Positions 1 to 12,549 of a stretch of DNA of 64,000 nt are shown here, piece after piece. Below the pieces are notes generated by a model. It had not been told where the DNA came from. It did no database searches and worked only from the letters and a program-made list of their open reading frames with translations. Numbering within the stretch: the stretch's first letter is position 1; the number at the start of each line of letters is the position of its first letter. Origin of the DNA: Chrysaora quinquecirrha (taxonomy: Eukaryota > Cnidaria > Scyphozoa > Semaeostomeae > Pelagiidae); contig JACTAT010000032.1 of the NCBI GenBank assembly GCA_014526335.1, positions 3,364,642 through 3,428,641 on the forward strand. The letters are read 5' to 3'. Both the position numbers and the translations under genes were made by a program.

Positions 1-2519
1 GGATTTACCAAATATTTTTGAAGAAAAAAGGGAGTTTTAAAATCCCTTGATTTTGGCAGATTTTTGGCCATTTAGCAAGGCTATAGACTTACCTTTTTGG
101 CTGTTTTTGGGGAAAAATTTTCTCACGCAAATTCATCCCAATTTCATAGAAAAACACGTTATTTACCCCCTAAAGGCTATTCAGGGGGGATTTAGAAGGA
201 TGTACTAAATATTTTTGAAGAAAAAAGGGATTTTTCGAATCCCCTGATTTTGGCCGATTTTTGGCCATTTAGCAAGGCTATAGACTTACCTTTTTGGTTA
301 TTTTTAGGGAAAAATTTTCTGATGGAAAGTGGCCCCAATTTGATAGAAAAACACCTTATTTACCTCCTAAAGGCTATACAGGGGGTATTTAGGAGGATTT
401 ACCAAATATTTTCGAAGAAAAAGGAGTTTTCAAATCCTCTGATTTTGGCCGATTTTTGGCCATTTAGCAAGGCTATAGACTTACCTTTTGTCGATTTTGG
501 GGAAAAGTTTTTCATGCAAATTCGTCCCAATTTGATAGAAAATCGCCTTTTTTATCTCCTAGAGGCTATTCAGGAGGTGTTTAGAAAGATTCAGTGAATA
601 TTTTAATAGAAAAAGGGAGTTTTCAAAACCCTTGAAATTGGCCGATATTTGGCCATTTGGCAAGGTTATAGACTAAATTTTTTGCGTTTTTTGGGAAACA
701 TTTTCTCATGCAAATTGGTCCCAATTTGATAGAAAAGCACCTTATTTATCCCCTAGAGGCTATTGAGGGGGTATTTAGAAGAATTCACTAAATATTTTAA
801 AAGAAAAAAGGGAGTTTTCAAAAACCTTGAAATTGGCCGATATTTTGCCATTTGGCAAGGCTATAGACTTACCTTTTTTGCGATATTGGGGGGAAAATTT
901 TCTCTTGCAAATAGGTCCCAATTTGATCGAAGAACACCTTATTTATCCCCTAGAGTCTATTCAGGAGGTATCTAGAAGGATTCACTAAATATTTTTGAAG
1001 AATAAAGGAGTTTTGAAAACCCTTGAAATTGGCCGATTTTTGGCCATTTGGCAAGGCTATAGACTTACCCTTTTTGCGATTTTGGGGAAAAATTTTCTGA
1101 TGCAAATTGGTCCCAATTTGATAGAAAAACAACTTATTTACCCCCCTAGAGACTATTCACGGGGTATTTAGAAGGATTTACTAAATAATTTTGACGAAAG
1201 AAGGGAGTTTTGAAAACCCTTGAAATTGGCCGATTTTTGGCCATTTGGCAAGGCTATAGACTTACGTTATTTGCGATTTTTGGGGAAATTTTGCTAATTC
1301 AAATTGGTCCCAATTTGATAGACACACCTTATTTATCCCCTAGAGGCAATTTAGGGGGTATTTAGAAGGATTCGCTAAATATTTTTGAACAATAAAAGGG
1401 AGTTTTGAAAACCCTTAAAATTGGCCGATTTGTGGCCATTTGGCAAGGCTATAGACTTACCCTTTTTGCGACTTTGGGGAAAAATTTTCTGATGCAAATT
1501 GGTCCCAATTTGATAGAAAAACAACTTATTTACCCCCCTAGAGACTATTCACGGGGTATTTAGAAGGATTTACTAAATAATTTTGACGAAAGAAGGGAGT
1601 TTTCAAATCCATTAACTTGGGCCCATTTTTCTGCTATTCTGCAAGGCTATAGACTTAAATTTTTGGCTTTTTTTCGGGAAAAATTTGCTAACGCAAATTG
1701 GTCCCAATTTGATGGAAAAGCACATTACTTATTCCCTAGTCCAGATTCAGGGGGTATTTAAGTGAATTTACTAAATAATTTTGAAGAAAGAAGGGAGTTT
1801 TCAAATCCCCTAATTTTGGCCCATTTTTCTGCCATTCTGCAAGGCTATAGACTTACGTTTTTGGCGACTTTTGCGGAAAAATTTTCTTAAGCAAATTGAT
1901 GCCAATTTGATAGAAAAGCACATTATTTATCCCCTTGTCCAGATTCAGGTGGTATTTAGGAGGATTTTCTAATTATTTTTGAAGAAAAAAGGGAGTTTTC
2001 AAAACCCCTGATTCTGGCCGAATGTTGGCCATTTGGCAAGGTTCTAGACTTAACTTTTTGGCGACTTTTGGGGCTACATTTTCTCACGCAAGTTGGTTCC
2101 ATTATGATAGAAGAACACCTTATTTACTCCCTAAAGCCTATTCAGGGGGTATTTAAGAGGGTTTACCAAATATTTTTGAAGAAAAAAGGGAGTTTTAAAA
2201 TCCCCTGATTTTGGCCGATTTTTGGCCATTTAGCAAGGCTATAGACTTACCTTTTTGGCTATTTTGGGGAAAAATTTTCTCATGAAAATTCGTCCCAATT
2301 TGATAGAAAATCGCCTTTTTTATCTCCTAGAGGCTATTCAGGGGGTGTTTAGAAAGATTCAGTGAATATTTTTATAGAAAAAAGAGAGTTTTCAAAACCC
2401 TTGAAATTGGCCGATATTTGGCCATTTGGAAAGGCTATAGACTTACCTTTGTGGTTATTTTTGGGGAAAATTTTCCCACGCAAATTGGTCCCAATTTGAT
2501 AGAAAAGCACGTTATTTAC
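1..2519. repeat. Satellite array, about 196-bp unit, 13 copies
   Basis: The landmark ctatagactt or a close variant recurs near 81, 278, 471, 666, 861, 1057, 1253, 1449, 1647, 1844, 2041, 2239 and 2434, giving spacings of 193-198 bp. Each unit also carries ttggccatttggcaagg, a ccaatttgatagaaaa block and an aaaaaagggagtttt block. Copies differ by substitutions and small indels, so this is a diverged satellite rather than a recent amplification. The array runs off the left edge. Short open frames across it are by-products of the repeat and not genes. Confidence 0.93.
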
Positions 2520-2975
2520 TGTTATACGACAGATTTATAACAATGATATATCAGCTTGAAATTACTTCTACTAAAGGGCAAAAGTTTGACTTACGACCTT
2601 TATAAGGTTGAACCAGGACCGCAGCACGACAGGATTCACTTCAGAAAGACGACAGCGCTGTAAGCTTTACTCTACCAATTCGTAACATCAACTCGCTTAA
2701 AATTAACTGCTCAAAACCTTTTATAATCAGAAAGCACATGGCAAAACGCCCTAACTAAAAATCTAAAAACCAATCAGAAGTAAGAATATATGATACGATT
2801 AAATAACTGTCCAATCAGAAAATAGTAATAGTGTAAAATGTTCTAGAAAAGTCTATGAATCGTTCGATTAAACATTACGCAACAAAACAACTAAAAATAA
2901 CCAAAGTTCAAGGTTCATCAACCTCTTCTTCGAAACATAACCTCTTCTTCAACCATCTGGTTTAATTGTTCAACA
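2520..2975 (-). repeat. 3' LTR of the Gypsy element
   Basis: The 456-bp left terminal repeat reads TGTTATAC...GTTCAACA on the plus strand, so it has TG..CA ends. It differs from the right LTR by about two substitutions, two 1-base indels and the last base. Confidence 0.9.
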
Positions 2976-2992
2976 TCACCTCCCTTTAAGAG
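2976..2992 (-). other. Polypurine tract of the Gypsy element
   Basis: Read on the minus strand, a purine-rich run (AAAGGGAGGTGA) directly abuts the TGTTGAAC start of the 3' LTR. This is where plus-strand priming is expected in LTR retrotransposons. Confidence 0.7.
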
Positions 2993-3017
2993 AGAGCCTC
3001 CTGGCTCGCCATAATTA

Positions 3018-6000
3018 TCAAGCGGGATGAATCTGTTGCGGAGTAAACAGGTCTTCTGGACGAGTAATCGTTGGTTCAGTAGCTGAGTGGTGAGCCATAT
3101 TGTCCACTTTAGTATCATTTGCGAGGAAACTATCAGGTGGTAGATCATTATCGGCGAGATCAAGTGACGAATCATCGATTGATGGTGCGGAGATTGGTCG
3201 AGCATTAGGGTCGATGTATGGCTTCATCCGGTTTGCGTGAACCGGGACGCTAACAGGGCGATTATCTGTGGTCTGGAGCTTGAAGTGGACCGGTGAAAGC
3301 TTGGAAACGATGCGGTATGGTCCATGGTAGTTATGCGCTAACTTTTTGGAGAGCCCTTTGCGGCTTTTTGGTGTATATACCCAAACTTTGGAGCCGATAT
3401 CGAAAGGTACGGGAGCACTGCGTTTATCGTACTGTTGTTTCATACGCAGTTGCGCTAATTCGGTATTTGACTTAACGATACGACGAGCGTTTTCGAGGTT
3501 TTCAACAATTCGAGCTCTGTGTTGAGCGACGGACGAAGACAGAGACGGTGTTGGGGCAGAAGCGCAGCATCAATCGGCAGACGGGGCTCACGTCCATACA
3601 ATAGATAAAACGGTGATTCGTGCGTTGAAGCGTGAGGTGCTACACGAAATGCGAATAACACAAGCGATAAGTGACGATCCCAGTCCTTTTGATTACTGCT
3701 GACGTACATGGATAAAGCGTCGGCCAATGTGCTGTTAAAGCGCTCAACTAATCCGTCCGTCTGCGGATGATACGCTGTGGTATGTAGCTGGCGTGTGTTG
3801 ATTAATTTACATACTTCTTTGACGATTGAAGCAAGAAAGTTTGAACCACGATCCGACAATAATGTTTTAGGGGCACCATGGCGAGCAAGGATTTCGTTAA
3901 CAAGTAACTCAGCTATACGTGGGGCTTCAGTGGAAGGCAATGCAAATGCTTCCGGCCAGCGCGTGTAATAGTCGGAAAAGACAATAATATAACGATTGCC
4001 ATCGTTGGTGACAGGTAAGGGGCCCATAATGTCCATTGCGACGCGATCGAACGCCCTTCAACGGGAATAGGCAGTAGAGGAGCTTTCTTGTGTCCCCGAG
4101 GTGATTTCTTCATTGCGCAGTCCACACAGGACAAACACCAATGTTCTATATCTTTAAACATGCCTTGCCAAAAGAATCGAGAGCGTACTTTTTCATACGT
4201 TTTGAAAACACTCAAGTGACCACCAGTAGGCTCATCATGGCATGAAATCAATATTTCGCGACGGAGGCTGGCAGGGATGACGACTTGAGAACGTAATGAC
4301 TGAACCTGACGCTTGCCGGGAGTCCATAAGTGGCAAAGAATTCCAGTCTCGTCAATGTAGTAGGAATCGGCGGAGAGAAGCAAAGCCCGAGCTCTAGAAT
4401 CGTCACTTGGTAACTGAGAAGTCTCCAGATAGTTGATAATAGCACAAAGATCACGATCTTCGCGTTGCATCTGCGATAACTGTGGAGGAGCAGGACATGG
4501 ATGCTCAATTGAGACGACAGGCAGAGAAACAGGCGGCAATAGAGCAGAAACGGGCGAAGAAGCATAAGAGCGACGAGAAAGAGCGTCCGCATTACCATTA
4601 GCCAAACCTGGGCGATATAGGATGTCGAAATCAAACTGTTGCAAGAGGAGAGCCCATCGAGCAAGTCTGCCAGTTGGGTCCTTGATTTTCATGAGCCATG
4701 CTAAACTACTGTGGTCGGTATGGACAAAGAATTTACGACCGTACAAATACGGTTGATAACGTTTGATACCGTCAACCACGGCCAAAGCTTCGCGTTCCGT
4801 TGCGCTATATCGTTTTCAGCACTACTGAGCTCACGACCACCATAAGAGACTACATATTCGACATTGTCAATGCGCTGGCCTAAGATACAACCAAGAGCGG
4901 AGCTACTAGCGTCTGTGTAAAGATGGAAAGGCTCCGTGAAGCTGGGATATGCAAGGACTGGGTTCGAGCAAAGATTACGTTTCAAATCTTCAAATGCTTG
5001 CTGACATTCAGCGCTCCAGGCGAATTCGACATTCTTGCGAGTAAGATGATTCAAAGGTGAGGCAATTTGAGCAAAGTTATGTACAAAGCGACGATAATAG
5101 TTGCAAAGACCAAGAAAACTTCGAATATCTTTTACATTCTGTGGCACAGGAAAGCTATGTACAGCTGTCAGCTTATCAGGGTCTGGTGACACACCCTCAG
5201 GAGAGACGACAAAGCCTAGAAATTTGACACTGTGACGAGCGAAATGACATTTGCTGGGTTTCAATTTCAAATTAGCTTCACGCAACCGATCGAACACTGA
5301 AGATAATCGATGTAAATGATCTTCAAAATCAGAAGAGAATACAATAATATCGTCAATGTAAATCAAGCACAGTTTCCATTCTAAGCCAGCTAAGACCCGT
5401 GACATAAGACGCTGAAATGTAGGAGGTGCGTTTGTCAGCCCAAAACTCATAACATTATATTCAAATAGTCCAGCATGGGATATGAAAGCTGTTTTTGACT
5501 GAGAATATGGATCCATGGCAACCTGATGGTAACCTGACTGAAGATCGAGGGTAGTAAAGTACTTAGATCCCGCAAGTGCATCGAGAGCGTCGTCGATTCG
5601 AGGGAGTGGGTAGCTATCCTTCCTAGTGACTGCATTCAACTTCCGATAGTCAACGCAAAATCTAGTCGTACCATCCTTTTTTCTTACCAAAACAATGGGT
5701 GAGCTCCAGGGACTAGACGAAGGCTGTATTATATTCTGTTGCAACATATTTGAAATATGTGTGTCTATCTCTTGTCTTTGGGTTTGGGAAACCCTATACG
5801 GGGATTGCTTTATAGGTCTTGCATCGCCTGTATAAATTTCATGTTCAATGATAGAGGTACGACCTAAATCAAGACTTGACGTGGCGAAGATATCAGAGTA
5901 TGACAAGAGCAAATCAGATAACGCAGCATTTTCAGGCTCTAAAAGATCAGGACTCTTAACGGACTTCAATTGGGCAACAAGGCTGTCTTGTTCGACCTTA

Positions 6001-6929
6001 TGAGATGGTGATGTGGCATGTATGGCAGAAATGTTCTGATCAAAGGCAGAATTTGGTAGAATATCATCTGGCTGTAGTTCTGTGAACGTTGCAATTTCAG
6101 AGCCACAATGAAGGATGACAGGTTCATCAGAGGGGTTCAACAATCGAAACGAGACATTCCCTTCAGCAGTTGGAGATGAGAGTGAGGCAGCGCCAATAAG
6201 ACGAAAACGAGTAGTGAGATGGTCATTGCCTTCAAGAAGACCGGTGACAGCACACGATGGTGGAATGGCAAGATGTGCAGGGATGATTGTTTCAGAGCGA
6301 GGTTCTATAATTTGCGTCGAGGCCACTACGACAGAGCAAAGTAGAGGTGGTGAATTTCCTGCAGTGAATGAAACTGTATTCCCGGGAGCAAAAGTGACAA
6401 TTTGGCCAGAAACATCTATCACAGCACTATTTTCATGGAGAAACTCACGACCCAAAACAACATTGTAAGCGAGGCCAGGAATAATGGATGCTCTACATTC
6501 ATGATTACCTATGTCAATAGGAAAAGTGACAAAGCCCATTACACGAACAGTCGCGCCATTTGCAGTTTGAATACTCGCAATTTCGTCACGCGGTTCTTGC
6601 AGCGAAAAATTGGGGCGCAAAATTGATTCATGAAAATGTTCACTTATGACTGAAACAGCGGCACCAGTGTCCACTAAAAGCTTAACATTCGTTTTGAGAA
6701 CACTTCCCCAGATTAAAACATTTCCAGAACAAGCTACGTTATCAGGTTTTGAAGTGCTGTTATTCGATAAACAAGGAACTGCATTGATTTCTTTATTTGA
6801 TTCATTACGAATTTCATCATCTCTGTTATTCGAAGGCAATTCAGAGACTTTTGAACCTTGACGCTTTTCAACCCATTCTTCAAAGGAAATGTCACTCATT
6901 TCATCAGGATATACAGACGGGGGTTTCAC
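3018..6929 (-). pseudogene. Gypsy pol: protease, RT, RNase H, integrase (frameshifted)
   Basis: Pol-type polyprotein with no ATG of its own. Its frame begins inside the last 26 bases of gag and is +1 relative to gag, so it was probably made by frameshifting. In order: aspartic protease with LLVDTGAAVSVISE (about residues 85-98 of the first frame), reverse transcriptase with the YIDDIIVFS catalytic motif, RNase H starting at LYTDASSSALG, integrase HHCC zinc motif (CHDEPTGGH, then CLSCVDC), the D,D-35-E core (DIMG, LLSDRGSNF, DGLVERF) and a C-terminal GPY/F module (HNYHGPYRI). The frame breaks near 4806 (RNase H, one base short), near 4050 (between the zinc motif and the catalytic core) and near 3545 (before GPY/F). 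All catalytic residues I looked for are present, so only indels disable it. Confidence 0.9.
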
Positions 6930-8069
6930 TTGACTGACAATGTTCGGGGCCTTCAGTTCCCCAGCGGGAAGGCCCTTGACCGTTTAAATTTTGCGAGTTT
7001 GGTGGCTGCATTTGATACCCCGCAAAGGCTCTGTTGGACTGGGGACGGGGGTTTGGACGAAAATCTTGAAAACCAGACTGAAATTGTGTAACTCTGTTTT
7101 CTCTCATTGGGGCATAATTGCTCATGTCGCAATAGCGAGCCACGTGACCAACACGACGACAAGAATTGCAAATAGGTTGCCCATCGGAAGCGCGAAGGTT
7201 TCGCCCCCTGACATTAGATCTTTGAAATCTGGGCCTATTATTCTGTGGGAAACGAGGACTATTTTCTAGGCGTTGATCCATTGCCGCAATGAGGTCAGAT
7301 CTCAAATTCTGGAGGCCGTAAGAATCTTCAGTTGGTGGATTAAAATCACAACCAGGCATAAGGTTGTTGGCTGAATTGAAAGCATTGATTGGCTGGTGTG
7401 AGGATTGAGTATTTTTGTTGTTCGGACCAGCTAGTGCAAGCAACAGATTAACTTGGCCTTCGAGCTCTTTTATGCGTTTGTCCTGTGAATTGGTGTCTGA
7501 AATTGTTGGGCTGAAAGACTTCGAAACAGCATCACGGAGGCGTGCAAGGTTTTCTGCCTCAGCGAAATTGGTTGGCTTGTTCAAAACAACGTGATTTTTT
7601 ATTTCTGGATTAAGGCCGTTGATAAAAATATTCATCATTTCAACATCGGTCAATTCTAAACGTTGACATTTCTTAATTATATCCTCAGTATAGACTACAA
7701 GGGGTTCATGTTCATATTGCTTCCGAGCATAAAGTTCTTGTCTGATAAGAAACTGGAGATCTTGATTCCCAAATCTATTTTTCAAAGCTTGAAGCAGATT
7801 TTCGAAATTTCCTGTAGTTTCATCAGGTAAGGTTTGAAACCAGGCCAAAGCAGGCCCACTCAACAAAAGGGGAAGAGCACCAAGTTTCTTTGCGTTGCTC
7901 CAATTATAAAACCTCGCAAGTCTAGAAAATTTATCAATCCATTCGTTGACATCCTCAGTGGAATACCCACTAAACGGGGGTTGCTTAAAAGTCCCGATTG
8001 AGCATTACCCTCTAGAGCAGCTTGCATAGCAGTGACACGCGTTTGCAGATCGTCAATAGTGGCTTCCAT
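6904..8069 (-). pseudogene. Gypsy gag with CCHC zinc knuckle (one frameshift)
   Basis: Capsid/nucleocapsid polyprotein. The start is the ATG at 8069 (MEATIDDLQTR). The frame shifts once near 8000, in the capsid N-terminal region before FSGYSTEDVNEWIDKF. The rest is open to 6904: capsid with ALAWFQTLP and LLQALKNRFG, a basic linker, and one zinc knuckle CNSCRRVGHVARYC (C-x2-C-x4-H-x4-C). I see no standard -1 slippery heptamer at the break, so it is more likely a mutation or assembly indel than programmed recoding. Confidence 0.85.
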
Positions 8070-8438
8070 TATTGTTTTGGCCAAAACGTGCAGATTAATA
8101 AACCAATAAAATATTAAATACGAGAATAAAACGATGCAAGTACGTGAAAGATAGCGAAGGACGACTTTCACGGGCAGTAGAATAAAATACACGAAATCAG
8201 TCAATGCACAAAAATACGTGAATATGAATATCAGCGTTCTTGAAGCAAATTATTCTGGCAATATAAACAGCGTTCATTCAATATCAAGTAGAATTTATTC
8301 TTTGAGAATTGCTCTGTTCTGTCAAGTTAAAGAACGAATACTCCTACTTTGATCTCACGTGAGATTAAAGATTACGACGGATAACGATAACACAACGTTC
8401 GACAAAATTTGACTTCAGTACAAAACTTCTTTCCACGA

Positions 8439-8456
8439 GTCACGTCGTGGTCACCA
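8439..8456 (-). other. Primer-binding site of the Gypsy element
   Basis: Three bases inside the 5' LTR, minus-strand reading gives TGGTGACCACGACGTGAC. This begins with TGG, complementary to a tRNA 3' CCA end. I did not assign the tRNA species. Confidence 0.65.
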
Positions 8457-8459
8457 GTA

Positions 8460-8912
8460 TGTTATACGACAGATTTATAACAATGATATATCAGCTTGAA
8501 ATTACTTCTACTAAAGGGCAAAAGTTTGACTTACGACCTTTATAAGGTTGAACCAGGACCGCAGCACGACAGGATTCACTTCAGAAAGACGACAGCGCTG
8601 TAAGCTTTACTTTACCAATTCGTAACATCAACTCCTTAAAATTAACTGCTCAAAACCTTTTATAATCAGAAAGCACATGGCAAAACGCCCTAACTAAAAA
8701 CCTAAAAACCAATCAGAAGTAAGAATATATGATACGATTAAATAACTGTCCAATCAGAAAATAGTAATAGTGTAAAATGTTCTAGAAAAGTCTATGAATC
8801 GTTCGATTAAACATTACGCAACAAAACAACTAAAATAACCAAAGTTCAAGGTTCATCAACCTCTTCTTCGAAACATAACCTCTTCTTCAACCATCTGGTT
8901 TAATTGTTCAAC
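8460..8912 (-). repeat. 5' LTR of the Gypsy element
   Basis: The 453-bp right terminal repeat is about 99% identical to 2520-2975 and ends CAAC where the other copy ends CAACA. On the minus strand it precedes gag, so it supplies the promoter side. Confidence 0.9.
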
Positions 8913-9300
8913 TCTATTCAAGTGGTATTTAGAAGGATTCACTAAATATTTTTTAAGAGAAAAGGGTGTTTTCATAATCCCTGATCGTGGCTGATTTTTG
9001 GCCATTTGGCCACCGTGTTTTCTATCAAATTATTCGAAATTTGGAGAAAGCATTTCCCTCAAAAATTGCGAAAAGGCAAGTCCATGGTTTTGCCAAATGG
9101 CCAAAAATCGTCCAAAATCAGGGGTTTGAAAATACAGACTATCCCTTTTGGCGATATTTTGGTTGGGGGGACATTTTCACCAAAATTTGGCCTAATTTGA
9201 TAGAAAATCACTTTATTTACCACCTAGAGCCTGGTCATGTGATATTTGGTAGGACTTTGTCAATATTTTTGAAGAAAGAAGGATATTTTTAAAACCCTTG
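8913..9300. repeat. Satellite continuation with one inverted unit
   Basis: The satellite resumes with tctattcaagtggtatttag and the ttggccatttggcc block. From about 9008 to 9135 the sequence is the reverse complement of the unit (ttttctatcaaatt ... gccaaatggccaaaaat). After about 9136 it is direct again to the array end near 9300. Confidence 0.85.
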
Positions 9301-9457
9301 AGGTTCTCAGGAAGACTCGAGTTATCTTTCCCCACTGTATGGCGATGCTACCACTTATAAGCTATGCAATGCAGAGTTCATGTCGACTAAACAGTTAAAA
9401 AGGACATCGGAGAGAATATTTTCATTTTTTATTGTTAATGAATCAATATCTCAATGC

Positions 9458-10058
9458 TTAAAAAATTGAATCAACCATTTGCATAACATCAACATAACTA
9501 AAAATCGAATACAGAAGGCAGAAAAAAAACAGAGAACAAACAGATTTCACTGAATCTCCTCCTTCTCTCCTGCGCAGCCCAAAGGATGTTCCACCGGGTG
9601 ACTTCTCCTTGACGAATGCATGGAAAGATTGTAATGTTTTCTTCCAGTCCGGTTGTCCTTTTTGATTCAGAATTTTTAACAGATCAAAAGAAATAGATGT
9701 CCAATTGTTCTTTCCGGCCAATTCCAAAACGTTTTCAATTACTTCACGTATAGAGCCTCAGTTAGATTTTCTTTGGTGTCTGAAAAGAGAGACAATCATA
9801 AAAGAATAATTGTTGCATTGGAACTTTGATTTTCACATATCGTCCGTTTTGGAGACATACCATAGATGCAAAACGTTTACTTATTTTGTTGGGGAGATGA
9901 ACTTCAGCAGCCATTGTTTTAAACAATAGATAAACGGGTAAGTCCAAGCCAATGAAATCAATGAAATTTTGATGCATACAAGCATGCGCATAACAGCACA
10001 TGTTCGAACGAAGTGGAACAGCACAATGATCGCGCAATTTTTCACTCGACTCTGACAT
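9458..10058 (-). pseudogene. Unassigned coding-like fragment, possibly two exons
   Basis: I do not recognise this. Two minus-strand frames lie end to end: 10058-9762 (98 codons) and a second containing VIENVLELAGKNNWTSISF (9750-9458). A consensus donor (ATG/GTATGT) near 9858 and an acceptor (ctctcttttcag) near 9782 could define a small intron, but splicing there leads to a stop within six codons. A single indel near 9745 would reconnect the frames. The second frame ends in a hydrophobic stretch that may not be coding. Best read as a decayed gene or retrocopy. Confidence 0.25.
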
Positions 10059-10334
10059 GGTGAGTTCTTAGGCCATGATTATAATTTGGGTTGCTGAAGG
10101 TAGGATAAATTTAGGCTTATATTTTTGTGTGTTGGTGGGATTTTGGTTTGTTAAGGTAAGAGGCTTTGGTCTAGCTGGCCAGGAAACGACACACAGTGAG
10201 TTTTTTCTCTGTAGAGGGCCTCCGTAGCCCTTTCTGGTTGCTTTTTGGTTTTTTTTTTGTCGAAAGGACCCATCATGTCAGGTCTCCAGGTGCAGGACTA
10301 CTTTACTCTGTACAGCAAAATTACAAGGCAATGG

Positions 10335-10560
10335 ATGTAAATTTAAAAACTATAGTCATTTTTATCGAATACTCGTGCACTGTCTGGGACCCTAATACCT
10401 CAAAAAATGTCAACAATCTTGAAATGGTACAACGGAGGTGTTCAAGACCCTATTCAAACCAGTTTGCCCTCACGGGTGGCGTAGCAATATGATTTTCCAC
10501 GTACCATACTGTCATACGGACACCACAGGCAGAAAATATCAGAAATCCGAACTTGTTGGA
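10335..10560 (+). pseudogene. LINE reverse-transcriptase C-terminal fragment
   Basis: The translation contains IEYSCTVWDPNTSKNVNNLE followed by MVQRRCSR. This is the block just after the catalytic domain in CR1/L2/Jockey-type LINE proteins (LEY..VWDPHT..NI..LE.VQRRAAR). The frame closes at 10492 and decayed similarity may continue to about 10560. No LINE 5' part is present here. Confidence 0.7.
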
Positions 10561-12549
10561 CACCCTGAAAAGGGCACTAGATTGCCTAAAGTAGAATCTC
10601 ACTGACGGTGTTTTGGCAAGGTGACCCCACTGTAACTATAGATGCATCTAGAATTATCTTCCCCATTGTAATCCTGTAGTCTCTCCTATCACTGCCAGCC
10701 AAGACTGGCGACCATCCTTAAGTACTTGTTGAACTGCAATAACCTTACAATAGCCAATATTAACCCCCAGCCAAAATACTTATTTATTATTTATTTCGTC
10801 TTATTTTAATTTTCTCTAACTTAATTAATCTATATACTAACATACTAACCATTGCACGTAATACCTATTTTTAGGTTAATTTACAGTACAATTAGATAGA
10901 TAGATTATCATTGTAATTTTTGTCTCATGACCCTATACCTACAGTGCAATCTGCTACCAATGCCCCTGTCAATGAAAATGTGAATCCACATTCTTCCATA
11001 ATACCATCACAGTGGTAATAAGGCAAGTACAAATGTTAACTATGTAACAGATGTGGATAAACTTGTGTCATCAAATATTCAGACTATTTCAGGAGAGGAA
11101 TTTTCTTCTGCTTCATTATCTAGCCCAACTCGAAAGGTTATAAAGAAAAGGAGTAAGGTATCTACTTCAATTTCAGAAATGCCAGGTAACATTGCTTTTT
11201 CACCTGGTGTTTCATTGTGCTTTCATAAAAACCCTGCTTCAGATATTGATCAATTGAAAATTGATGAACCCAAAGGGAAGTTTGGCAATAGTTTAAACTT
11301 CACATGACCCCTCAACGCTTTCAAATTGCACCCAACATTGGAAGGAATTGCATCAATATAATTATAGCTTGCAGAAATCTTTAGGCTTCAAACAATAATG
11401 AGGAAGGTGAAAACTTCATGGGTTTGATAAACTCTGCAGCAACTAATCAAATCCTCCAGTCTAGAGAACCTCTAAATGACTGGCAAATTCAATATTTGCT
11501 GAATGAAGAGTTTTCCTTAGTAATGAAAGACAGATGAAAGAAGAACATTCTTAGCAACAATTGCTTAGAATTTCTGGGGCAAATCTGTTCTAAAAGCTCC
11601 ACAGCAAGGGCTTCTTCAGCTTTCAGACTTTAGAGTAGATGCTGAAATAGTAAGAATGCCAATAGCCTTATTTTTATTTGACTTGGTTTCTACAGGAAAT
11701 TGTAAGATATTAGACCAGCAAAGTAACACATTCTAACAGTCTTTTTTTAGACTCATTTCAATTGCTGCAAGAAATAAGATGAAAGATTACAAACTTATTT
11801 CACCATTGCATGAGATATTGTATGAGCTATTTGATCATATTACTGTAAAGAAATTTTTGATGGTTTGGCTCAGGATAGTGAAAAGGATAATAGAAATATC
11901 CAGCCCATAATTTGGACATTAAGACATTTGACATTTAGACCTACACAGAAAAGAAAGCAAGGCTACTTAGAAATAGCACTTGGGCTTTTAATCATCTTAA
12001 ATCAACAAAATCAAATTCAAAAAATTTATATAAGCCAACCCTATCTAGGCCTACATAGTGTATCAAAGTTCAAACGCTATCTTCTTGGCTTTTGGCATCA
12101 TCCTACGTACAGTACGTTGTATTCACGTTCAGATTTCCTCTTTTTGATTTTACCAGGATTCATTTACCATCGAAACAGCCAGTCCTTGACTCTCATCATT
12201 TTAGATGCTTGCGTAATGTTCATAACAACTTAATGCTCCCCTCTTTTTCCCGTGAAACAGCCCGCTACTAAAGTCTGTTTTGTCCGCCATTACTTCTGTG
12301 CAGAACTGTAAATTTGCCGCCCTTGGAAATGGCTTCTGCGCACGCGCCTGTGCATCAAAACATTTTTTGCCGGACTTACCCAAGTTCATCTCCCCAACAA
12401 TATTGTTGACTTTTTATGTCCGAAGGACATATTAAGAGGTTTTTCGTTTTAATAGGTATATAGACATATAGGCATATAGACGCTTTTTCCTGTCAAAACG
12501 TAACAAAAGATAAACCACAAATAATAGGAAGTAAACTTGGAAGCCGTCG
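10561..12549. other. A+T-rich spacer with decayed coding-like patches
   Basis: Plus-strand patches look formerly coding: 11053-11307 (84 codons, Ser/Lys-rich), about 11415-11640 and about 11760-11870, separated by stops and frame changes. They may be one decayed transposon gene; I cannot name it. From 11870 to 12550 I see nothing specific. Confidence 0.3.

Larger units (their letters stand above)
2520..8912 (-). mobile_element. Ty3/Gypsy LTR retrotransposon, near-full-length, frame-broken
   Basis: Two near-identical LTRs bound a minus-strand gag-pol region in the order zinc-knuckle Gag, aspartic protease, reverse transcriptase, RNase H, integrase, which is the Ty3/Gypsy order. A primer-binding site lies inside the right (5') LTR and a polypurine tract inside the left (3') LTR. 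No env-like frame is visible after integrase. The element splits the satellite. No clear target-site duplication is seen: the left flank ends ttatttac, the right flank starts tctattcaag, and about 10 bp of satellite consensus is missing between them. Four single-base-type frame breaks make this copy non-coding as written, although the LTRs indicate a recent insertion. Confidence 0.93.

Noticed and set aside
1..2519. CRISPR-like array
   Set aside because: The whole 196-bp unit repeats with no conserved-repeat/variable-spacer pattern, and this is animal DNA; it is a satellite.
8000..8010. Programmed ribosomal frameshift within gag
   Set aside because: No X-XXY-YYZ slippery heptamer in the correct phase, and three similar one-base breaks occur in pol; a mutation or assembly error fits better.
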